Under the pieces are notes generated by a model. That model was not told the origin of the DNA, did not search any database, and was given only the letters and a program-made list of their open reading frames with translations. DNA of 64,000 bases from the NCBI GenBank assembly GCA_038206235.1, contig JBBRBB010000016.1, forward strand, positions 1-64,000, written 5' to 3'. The DNA is from JBBRBB01 sp038206235 (GTDB taxonomy: Bacteria; Bacteroidota; Bacteroidia; Chitinophagales; Chitinophagaceae). How positions within the stretch are numbered: the first letter of the stretch is position 1; every line of letters begins with the position of its first letter. The translations under genes and the position numbers were made by a program. This document shows, piece after piece, positions 1-7,144 of the stretch.

Positions 1-2017
1 ACTACTGATGTTGTTCCGCCATTGCAACTGATTGTGCCAGGTGTTGCTGTTACACTGATTGCTGAAGGTTCACTAATCGTAATCATTGCAGAGCCTGTGC
101 AGTTGTTAGCATCTGTAACAGTGTAGGTGTATGTTCCTGCACTTACATTATTGAATGTACCCGTTCCTGAAAGTGTTCCTGTGCCGCCTGTTGCTGATAC
201 TACTACATTTGTAGTGCCTCCATTGCAACTGATTGTGCCAGGTGTTGCTGTTACAACTATTGCATTTGGTTGGGTAATAGTTTGCAGGCCGCAGGTAAGC
301 GTGCCGCAAGTATTAGCTGCAGTTATAGTATATGTGCCTGCGCCTAAACCTGTGAATGTTCCTGTAGTATTTGAACCGCTGCCGGAACCGGAAAGGGTAT
401 AGGTAGTAGTGCCTGAACCACCGGAAGTATTCATTGTAACAGAGCCATTGGTATTGCCAAAGCATCCGGTTACATTTGTTTTTGAACAGCCTGTTGAAGC
501 AAAGACAGCAGGCTCTGTAATAGTTTGCGGGCCGCAGGTAAGCATACCGCAGGTATTGGTTGCCGTTATGGTATAAGTACCGGCGCCTAAGCCTATAAAT
601 GTTCCTGTACTATTTGAACCGCTGCCGGAACCGGAAAGGGTATAGGTAGTAGTGCCTGAACCACCACCGGAAGTAGTCATTGTAACAGAGCCATTGGTAT
701 TGCCAAAGCATCCGGTTACATTTGTTTTTGAACAGCCTGTTGAAGTTAGTGTAGGATTCACTGTAATGCTTGCTGTATTGTTAGAACCAATTGCATTGCT
801 GCAACCTGTACCACTGCCAGATGCAAGATTAGTAATTGTAACAGTTGTAACAACAGGGGAAGAAGTATTATTGGTTAAAGTTGAAGTTGTAAAAGTGCCC
901 GTACCTGTACCTCCTGAAACGGTCATTGATGCTGTATTACCTGTAGCAGTATTTCCACCACTTAAATTATATGTAACTGTATAGGTACCGTTCGGAAGAT
1001 TTGCTGATGAAGATGAAAGTGTAACGGTTGATGTATTATTAGTACATAAAGGAGATGTTGCAGTAGTGCTGGTAGAAATGCTGTAAGTTTGACATATATA
1101 AGTAGCTGTCACTTGGCCAGCTCCTCCACTTCCTGAGGTTGCTGCACCTGCATTTCCTGTAGAACCACCATTTCCTCCTCCTCCTCCGCCAATAGCGGTA
1201 GCTGTTGTTCCTGAACCCCCCACTGTATTGTTTGCATTTGCTCCGTTTCCGCCTGCACCACCTACACCAGAAGTTGTACATACACCTCCAGTGCCTCCAG
1301 CTCCACCTGTTCCTGCTGCTCCACCATTAACTCCATTAGTTCCGTTACTGCCAGGCATACCAGCACCAGCAGCACATCCTGCTTGACCGCCGCCGCCGCC
1401 TCCTCCTCCTCTTGAATTGCTGCCAGCACCATTATTAGTCCCATTCACACACCTGCACCACCGGTATTATTAATTGATCCACCAGAAGCTGTTCCACCAG
1501 TTCCAGCAGTTCCAGCAATTCCCCCACCTCCACCATTTGCAGTCATAGAGGTCGATGATGCAGCATGAGTAACAGTTGTATTTCCACCAGCAGTAGAAGA
1601 AGGTGTCCCAGCTGCACCCACTGCAATATTTATAGTTTGTCCAGAAGCAACAGTAAAAGTTTTTTCAGAATAACCACCACCACCTCCACCAGCTTTTGGA
1701 GCTGTGCTATTATTTGCTGATCCACCACCACCCCAAGCTTTAACAGTTACTGAAGTTACTCCTGCTGGAACTGTGAAAGTTTGTCCTACACCGGGGGTAA
1801 ACGTTTGAGTAGTTTGGGCAAAAATGTTGCTGACAAAAAATAAATTCAGAAATAGTATTGCAAAGGCTGTTAAATGAAACCTGCTTTGCTTTTTTCTTTT
1901 TACTAATGAATTATTTACTGTTTTTGTAATACAGGCTTCTTCACATCCAAAATCTGCGGGTTGTGCATTGGAAAGACTCATAGAAAGACTGTTTCCAAAA
2001 GGTAAAAACTGTTGCAT
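1..2017 (-). pseudogene. N-terminal part of a giant glycine-rich, SprB-repeat-like secreted adhesin; frameshifted, runs off the window
   Basis: The reading frame starts at 2017. It has a 45-residue polar leader, a hydrophobic export segment ending FFVSNIFAQ, then a glycine-rich domain (TFTVPAGVTSVTVKAWGGGG) common in Bacteroidota surface proteins. The frame stops at 1445 (GGT GTG TGA). Moving to the codon phase whose lowest base is divisible by 3 (AAT at 1445-1443) gives an open frame with the expected Gly-rich sequence at every point I checked down to base 1. Removing one TG of the GTGTG run restores the frame, so this is a 2-base insertion or a sequencing error. Downstream come Thr/Ser-rich repeats: an 81-residue unit twice (near-identical DNA 243 bp apart, about 270-510 and 515-750) and a 67-residue SprB-like unit (CNGGTT...GTGTFNNVSAGTYTYTVTD) at 20-260. 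Family knowledge suggests a cell-surface adhesin exported by T9SS; the sorting domain would lie outside the window. Confidence 0.75.
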
Positions 2018-2313
2018 GATTATATAGAGTTTAGTTTAAAAATTTTTGTTGAATTGAAAACTTGTAATAATTTAAAAACAATAAAAGCCGGTTGTAATAA
2101 TAAATAAAGGGAAATACTAAAAGCTATGAAAGCTTTTTGCCTAAGGTTAAGCATTATAGGTGTTTTTTTCTCAAAAAAAGTTAGCCACTATGAATATCAA
2201 ACCTAATGCCCGATATATGGGGTTGATTTTCAGGATTATTTCACTAATTTTGTTCTATTATAGAGAAAAAATAATCTAATATTGAGCGAATAAGTTATGT
2301 TTTTGTTCACCTC
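2018..2313. other. AT-rich intergenic region between the adhesin and the transposase relic
   Basis: No open frame, RNA or clear repeat is visible. It should carry the promoter of the minus-strand adhesin, but no convincing -33/-7 pair could be assigned. Confidence 0.5.
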
Positions 2314-3345
2314 TCATTCTCTCTTACGAACCTTCAGGGTCACGCCGTTGTGGGTGTTGTCAAACTGATCGAGAATATTTTTAAGAGTAAATTTCAATAT
2401 ATCCCATACTGCTTCATAAATTTTTAAATTGTATCCCGGTTGGATATTTTTCACAGACTGAGTTTTGAATAAAAAAAGTGCAGGCTCACTTTTAAGCAGC
2501 ATGTTTTGTTGATTTTGTTTTGATAAATCTTCAAAACATTATGTGCAGTACACATCAGACTGAATTCTCCGGTTACTTTATTTTTTTCTCTTAAACTAAA
2601 CCTTTGAAATTTTCTGTTGAATTTGATGTTTGCCATTGTTGGCTCAATGGTACACATTCGTTGCTAATAAATTTTTTTGCCTTGCGGTGAATCCAATCTA
2701 TCCCTTTGCATGCTGCCTGAGCGGTTCCCGATATTCCCGATGGATAGTCCCGTATTTTGATTTTGTGCATTGAAGTCTCACCTCGGTGAGATTTATTTTT
2801 TCTTTGGTATCCTTTCCTCATTTTCAAACTTTTCTAAAACCTTTCAATCTTGCGTTTCAGATTTTCTTTACCCTGTATTTTCTTGTGCAGTTCATCTCCT
2901 CTTTTCTTTCCTAATTGTTTATCTTCCTGTGCATTAATTTCATCTGTCTGCTTGTTTAACTTTCAAGATTTTTTTCAATGTTGATCTTTATCTCTCTTAA
3001 CCTTCTTTGTCCTTTGATTTTTTGGTAGCGGCCTGGGAACGAATTTTTATGCCATCTACAGCTATGGTCCCAACTTGTGCTATGGCTAATTCACGGCACC
3101 CTTTTAATACATTCAGAAATATTCTATTGAAAAATTGAATGTTATCTTTTTTGAAATCATTTATAGTTCTGAATCAGGACGATCCATACTTGCCAAAAAC
3201 ATATACGCTGTGTCGGTTTCACATCTGGCATCAATCTTTCTGCCTGAAAATATTCCGGTACAATAGCTGTAAATCCAGGGTTTGATCATCATCTTTGGAT
3301 GAGAACTTTTTTGTCCCCAATAACTATACTGATCTTCTATGCTAC
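2314..3345 (-). pseudogene. Decayed IS1182-type (DDE) transposase
   Basis: Read on the minus strand from about 3345 downwards, broken pieces in several frames match the order of an IS1182/IS5-superfamily transposase. An N-terminal piece reads HPKMMIKPWIYSYCTGIFS, then RKIDARCETDTAYMFLAS and MDRPDSEL (3330-3160). A central piece reads QVGTIAVDGIKIRSQAATKK, the conserved IAvDGTKikAnA segment around the second catalytic Asp (3090-3020). A C-terminal piece reads IEPTMANIKFNRKFQRFSLR and GEFSLMCTAHNVLKIY, the usual vEp.FgniK.n.gfrrF and hnl.k block (2655-2520). Stops and frame changes separate the pieces, so no transposase can be made. The exact ends and terminal inverted repeats could not be fixed. 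Confidence 0.8.
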
Positions 3346-3348
3346 TGC

Positions 3349-3513
3349 AAAAGATTAAAAAAGGCTGACAAAGAAAGCCTGCTGCAATATGAATTAATGG
3401 GAAATGGTACAGGTGTGTCTTGGTGTCTTCTTGATGAAGATTTAAATCTCAAAGGTTTTTTGAGTGATGAATTATTGAATGTGGCAAAAAACAGCAAGGG
3501 AGTTATTATGTGA
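3349..3513 (+). pseudogene. Fragment of a DUF2442-like small protein, copy 1
   Basis: The frame ending at 3513 contains KKADKESLLQYELMGNGTG, then WCLLDEDLNLKGFLSDELLN. This is the C-terminal LrdA..q...yel.GnGtGihW..LDEDlsv..fL core of DUF2442-type proteins, which often sit beside DUF4160 partners. The codons upstream (3295-3348) overlap the antisense transposase relic, so the N-terminus appears to have been replaced. A second, independently damaged copy lies at 4180-4407. No partner gene is visible. Function is unknown; an addiction-module or regulatory role is only suggested by the family's usual company. Confidence 0.5.
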
Positions 3514-3609
3514 TTGTTCGTACGGCACAAGTAGCCATACGCATGGCAGCTGGGGGAAAGTGGGTGATAGAAAATTTATACTTAATTTTGAGACTTAATA
3601 TTGCATATT

Positions 3610-3852
3610 ATGGCTTTAGAACATCTAAAAAAACAACTTCATTCTTATGTTGATATGATTGAAGATGAAACGCAGCTTCAAATGCTTAATGAGGCTGCAG
3701 AAACTTATGTTACTAAAAAACCTGATGCTCTTGATTTACTTACACCAGCACAATTACAACGTTTAGAGGAATCTCTAAAACAGGCAGATGAAGGCAAACT
3801 TACCCCGCATGAAGAAGTGATGAAATTGTCTAAGCAATGGCTAACAAGATAA
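3610..3852 (+). CDS. Antitoxin of a RelE/ParE-type toxin-antitoxin pair
   Basis: An 80-residue acidic, helical protein beginning MALEHLKKQLHSYVDMIEDE. The ATG at 3610 is preferred to an in-frame TTG at 3601. The C-terminus (TPAQLQRLEESLKQADEGK, then TPHEEVMKLSKQWL) has the usual shape of small Bacteroidota antitoxins: a conserved ...G..tphee.mk..k.W tail that wraps the toxin. Its 3' end overlaps the downstream toxin start by 16 bases, implying translational coupling and co-transcription. By family rule it should neutralise the toxin and repress its own promoter. A related lone protein with the same VTPHKEVMKK tail lies at 41640. Confidence 0.8.
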   Translation: MALEHLKKQLHSYVDMIEDETQLQMLNEAAETYVTKKPDALDLLTPAQLQRLEESLKQADEGKLTPHEEVMKLSKQWLTR

Positions 3853-4133
3853 GCTGGACTGATAATGCTTTGGAAGATTATCAACGTGTAATTGAATATC
3901 TTCTTAAAGAGTGGTCTTTATCCGTTGCGCTTAATTTTGAGAATATAGTAAATAAGCAACTAAAAAACCTCTCTGGACAACCCTCCATGGGAATTCCTTC
4001 GCAGAAAAACCCTGCTGTAAGAAGTATCTTACTTACAAAGCATAACAGGTTATTTTATAGGATTAAGGATGAAACAATTGAACTGCTGAATATTTTTGAT
4101 ACAAGACAAGACCCTGAAAAAAGTCCTTTCTAA
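3837..4133 (+). CDS. RelE/ParE-superfamily toxin
   Basis: A 98-residue basic protein: MANKISWTDNALEDYQRVIEYLLKEWS (W.d.A..dl..i..yl...s), a helical middle, then NPAVRSILLTKHNRLFYRIK and IELLNIFDTRQDPEKSPF. This is the classic RelE/ParE fold with the R....l...n.l.Yri....i.iL.ifd.Rq.p pattern. Length and order are complete, and the neighbouring antitoxin overlaps its start, so the pair looks functional. The family holds ribosome-dependent mRNA interferases (RelE) and gyrase poisons (ParE); the sequence does not decide between them. It sits among dead mobile and TA fragments, which fits a horizontally mobile module. Confidence 0.85.
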   Translation: MANKISWTDNALEDYQRVIEYLLKEWSLSVALNFENIVNKQLKNLSGQPSMGIPSQKNPAVRSILLTKHNRLFYRIKDETIELLNIFDTRQDPEKSPF

Positions 4134-4179
4134 GAAATGAGGCTTTAGTTCCCTGCTACCGCAGACTGCCGCTTTACTC

Positions 4180-4407
4180 ATGGCTTTGCTGTCTACAGTT
4201 TGTGGAGAAAGAAATACAAAAGCAGTATTGCATCAGCAAATATCCTCATACAAAAGTTTGAGGGATGCTGACAAAGCAAGCCTGCTGCAATATGAATTAA
4301 TTGGAAATGTTACGCATTGGAATTTTCTTGATGAAGATTTAAGCCTCAAAGATTTTTTGCGTGATGAATTACTGAATGTGGTTTACCTGGGAATGAGAAA
4401 TAATTAA
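4180..4407 (+). pseudogene. DUF2442-like small protein, copy 2, probably damaged
   Basis: The C-terminal half, SYKSLRDADKASLLQYELIG followed by HWNFLDEDLSLKDFLRDELL, is a clear relative of the fragment at 3349-3513. It has lost the GTG of the GnGtGvhW motif (here GNVTHW). The first 28 residues (MALLSTVCGERNTKAVLHQQ...) do not look like the family's beta-strand N-terminus, so the gene is probably a 5' truncation fused to unrelated sequence. The two copies flank the intact RelE/ParE-type pair at 3610-4133, as if the pair had landed inside a duplicated locus. Function unknown. Confidence 0.45.
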
Positions 4408-4618
4408 ATCAATTCTTTTTTATCAATCCCAGCCTGCTTTAAGATAGCATGTAATGGGCCTGCAGATAAATCTTTATTGTGCATTGGAACAACAGCACGT
4501 AACTTTTCTTCTTTATGATAATAGATTTGATGCGAACCTTTGGAACGGTCAAAAACAAAACCTTTCTTCCCTAATAATTAATTAGTTTTTTGGGTGTGAC
4601 AGACGGACTTTTGCTCAT
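4404..4618 (-). pseudogene. hicA: HicA-type mRNA interferase toxin, frameshifted
   Basis: On the minus strand an ATG at 4618 gives MSKSPSVTPKKLIN, the usual HicA N-terminus, then a stop (TAT TAG). One base out of frame the rest of HicA follows: GKKGFVFDRSKGSHQIYYHK, then AVVPMHNKDLSAGPLHAILK and QAGIDKKELI, ending at 4404. The KGSHqiy motif with the catalytic His and the vvPmHnkdl.aGpl..Il.qagi block are diagnostic. The frame length (215 bases) is not a multiple of three, so a single indel at about 4575 has killed the toxin. Its ATG overlaps the end of the hicB relic as ATGA, the normal hicBA arrangement. Confidence 0.8.
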
Positions 4619-4795
4619 GCAGGCTGTGGCATATCTGGGGTAACAGTAAGAGAATATTCGAGAGTATTATTTTCGGTAGGGATTTCTTCTCCATGCTCTG
4701 CAAGACTTTCAAGGTATAATTCAATCGCTTCTTTTGCCATTTCATTGTGCGTAGTCAATATTTTCGCCATACCTTATACAACCAAGCAATTTCAA
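4615..4795 (-). pseudogene. hicB: HicB-type antitoxin, decayed
   Basis: Minus strand. The C-terminal half is open: NEMAKEAIELYLESLAEHGE then EIPTENNTLEYSLTVTPDMP, ending at 4615. This matches the HicB helix (..AkEAIelylEsL.e.geeiP.e). Just upstream, one frame away, LLGCIRYGENIDYAQ matches the LPGC.tyGeniDeA motif that precedes this helix. The frameshift lies near 4752, and stops occur further upstream (4800-4870), so no full antitoxin can be made. With the frameshifted hicA it forms a dead type II module. The simultaneous loss of both partners is expected, since losing only the antitoxin would be lethal. Confidence 0.7.
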
Positions 4796-4900
4796 GTATT
4801 AACTTAGAAGAACGCAGAATGGGTAAGAAATTTCGGTCACTAATAATCCAAGCCTTATTCCTTTATGTTATCACCGCAATTCACTCCTCTATTTTATATT

Positions 4901-5434
4901 TTACCAACTCCTTTTTTGTTTATTTCGCGTATCACTTTTGTCATCATTTTTTATAACACTGATATGCCCGTTACCTTCGAGGAAACATTTTTTTACGTCA
5001 CTTATATTTTCTACTCCCTCTTCTCTCAACTGGCTCATAAGTTCTTCCTCAGTTATCATTTCTTTTCGCATGTTTTTCGTTATCATCCGTCCATCCTTTA
5101 TCAGCGTCAATGGTGGCGGATGAAGGATACGCTGAAGTTTCGGGAACCTGTAGCCAAGCCAATCTAAAAGATAGTCCCAGAAAGCAATTGTGGCAACCAG
5201 AACAGCCCCCTCTGTAAGGGATTTATATTCGGCTGACATTGCATTTTGTATCGCATCAGCAATAAGCACCACTACGAGAAGGTCTGTTATGCCTATAGAG
5301 CCTGACTCACGCCTCATTACACGCATCAGAAAAAAGAGAAAAATATAAACAATCGTACCCCGGAGAATGATCTCTCCCAGATTCACGGTAGGCATGAACA
5401 TTGTCTTCCAGTCAATTTCTAAAAGTGTTTGCAT
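4901..5434 (-). CDS. DUF421 (YetF-like) membrane protein
   Basis: A membrane protein of about 177 residues when started at Met 5434 (MQTLLEIDWKTMFMP). The frame is open upstream to 5533, but that extension does not look like the family. It shows two to three transmembrane helices (IILRGTIVYIFLFFLMRVM; GITDLLVVVLIADAIQNAM; AVLVATIAFWDYLLDWLGY). The family motifs RR..G..gitDLlvvvLIaDAiQNaM, then Pp.LikdGr...knmrkE.iteeELm..LReeGven, then VKkc.lE.nG.iSvI are all present. The cytoplasmic C-terminal part is the DUF421 domain proper. The family is widespread; YetF homologues are linked to membrane and spore germination processes in Bacillus, but the molecular function is unknown. It stands alone, transcribed away from the PD-(D/E)XK gene. 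Confidence 0.85.
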   Translation of the reverse strand: MQTLLEIDWKTMFMPTVNLGEIILRGTIVYIFLFFLMRVMRRESGSIGITDLLVVVLIADAIQNAMSAEYKSLTEGAVLVATIAFWDYLLDWLGYRFPKLQRILHPPPLTLIKDGRMITKNMRKEMITEEELMSQLREEGVENISDVKKCFLEGNGHISVIKNDDKSDTRNKQKRSW

Positions 5435-5708
5435 AAATGATTTTAATGAAGAGCGATTAAGTTGCCTGCTATATTCTGCATGAATGTACAAATTTAGGTT
5501 AGGATTGCTCCACAGAAATACACAAGTAGCCATGCACAGAGCTTTGCTGCCTATACTTGCGATAGTTGAGAGTTTAACAGCACAAAATTAAAAAGAGATT
5601 TTTCATTAATGCTGCAAAGATAATAACCTTGAAAATAATTGAGTTGCTTTACAAATAGCTTGACTGTGGCAAAGCTGCGGAGAAAGAAAAAAATTATAAA
5701 TTTACCTG

Positions 5709-6998
5709 ATGCCACAAAAACATATAGGGCAAATAGGTGAAATTTTCAGTCGGTTTGAACAAATCGATTTTAACTCTAATCAATCCCTATTAGATTTTGA
5801 CATTATTTTTTTTGATATAAATATTGTAAGCTTACTTCTCTCTCTTAAAAATACTTTTACAGATCAGAGCTATATTGTCGATATACGAAAAAAAAGAATT
5901 TTGGAAAAGCGTAAGGATGAAATACGTGAATTTTTTGACTCAAAACGAATTCTCATCTTATTTCTACCTTCACCCGAAGAGTATAAGTTTGTTGAGGGAA
6001 ACTATGTATCCGGTACTAGTTTCATGAATACCACTTTATCACCAGAATTTTTATATTTGGAAGCAAAAGAAGGAAACAAATTAGATATAGTTGCCAATAC
6101 AAAATTTACATTCCTTTTAAAAAAGTATCTTGAAATATTTTACTACAGATCCTGTTTTCCTGCGACACTTCATGTAGGAACAGCTATTGCAAACATCAAA
6201 AACACAAATAAAGCAGTGGCATGTTTCAATAAAAATCTTATAATTTTTCCTTCCATTAATGAATCAGTTGAACAGAATTTGGTTGATCAATTTGGCGATG
6301 AATTAATAGCATTATTGAATGAGAAAAAAGACATTATCGAACTACCTAAATGGGTCAATAAATATATTTTGCCTAATGAATTAGAATTGCTAGAGGTAAT
6401 TCACTCCTTAAATGAAGAAAGAATAAAACTCGCTCAGCAAATTGATTCCAAAGAAAACGAATTGAATAACTTGAAATCATTCAAAACTTTAATTTTTGGT
6501 AGTGGAATTGAATTAGAAAATATCGTAACGGATTTACTGCAGAATTTGGGTTTTAAAATTTTAAACATAGACAATTATCGAGATGATCTTATTGTTCAAT
6601 ATAAAGAACGAATCGCGGTTATTGAAATTAAAGGGGTCACTAAATCTGCAAGTGAAGAACATGCAACCCAATTAGAAAAATGGGTAACAGAATACTATTT
6701 AGATAAAAAAGTTCTGCCAAAAGGAATTTTAATCGTTAATTCCTTTAGAGAAGTTGAATTAAATAAAAGAAATGGAATTACTTTTCCCAACCAAATGCTT
6801 CAATTTTCCGAAAAAAGAGAGCACTGCTTAATTACAACAGTACAGTTATTGGGTTTATATTATGAATCTTTAAAAAATCCTTTGCAAAAAGAGACACAAA
6901 TTGAAACTTTATTTGAAGCAATCGGCGAATATCCTCACTATAAAGAATGGAATAAGTTTATAGATATACAAACGAATACTCTAACCACTTCAGAATGA
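5709..6998 (+). CDS. Uncharacterised protein with C-terminal PD-(D/E)XK nuclease-like domain
   Basis: A 429-residue protein that I do not recognise as a named family. The N-terminal half (1-225) is alpha/beta with FDIIFFDINIVSLLL and ILILFLPSPEEY strands and no obvious motif. Residues 228-258 are a predicted coiled coil (LEVIHSLNEERIKLAQQIDS...). Residues 265-345 look like a restriction-endonuclease fold: helix with Glu (GIELENIVTDLLQNLGF), Asp292-Asp293 in a strand (YRDDLIVQY), then IAVIEIKGV with Glu306-x-Lys308, then a helix (ATQLEKWVTEYY), which is the E...D...ExK order. The C-terminus (FSEKREHCLITTVQLLGLYY) resembles the late strand of such folds. A nuclease or defence role is inference. 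It lies 146 bp upstream of mutL on the same strand and lacks a recognisable partner gene. Confidence 0.6.
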   Translation: MPQKHIGQIGEIFSRFEQIDFNSNQSLLDFDIIFFDINIVSLLLSLKNTFTDQSYIVDIRKKRILEKRKDEIREFFDSKRILILFLPSPEEYKFVEGNYVSGTSFMNTTLSPEFLYLEAKEGNKLDIVANTKFTFLLKKYLEIFYYRSCFPATLHVGTAIANIKNTNKAVACFNKNLIIFPSINESVEQNLVDQFGDELIALLNEKKDIIELPKWVNKYILPNELELLEVIHSLNEERIKLAQQIDSKENELNNLKSFKTLIFGSGIELENIVTDLLQNLGFKILNIDNYRDDLIVQYKERIAVIEIKGVTKSASEEHATQLEKWVTEYYLDKKVLPKGILIVNSFREVELNKRNGITFPNQMLQFSEKREHCLITTVQLLGLYYESLKNPLQKETQIETLFEAIGEYPHYKEWNKFIDIQTNTLTTSE

Positions 6999-7144
6999 TC
7001 GAAAATGCTGCTATGCAAACAAAACTTAAAAGTGAGTGACACAACAGGCGATGCCATAAAAAACCTCTGTTGATAACATAATAATTCTTCTTCATTTTTT
7101 CGTCTGCAAATAATTTATTTTCGCCGCAACCAACAAGCCGAACT

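Noticed and set aside
127..984. Two long plus-strand open frames rich in Val/Pro
   Set aside because: They are the antisense of the Thr/Ser/Gly repeats of the minus-strand adhesin; they have no start context and no domain.
4747..5167. Plus-strand Phe/Tyr-rich frames
   Set aside because: They are antisense to hicB debris and the DUF421 gene.
5435..5533. N-terminal extension of the DUF421 protein
   Set aside because: Not hydrophobic and not conserved-looking; the family begins near the Met at 5434.
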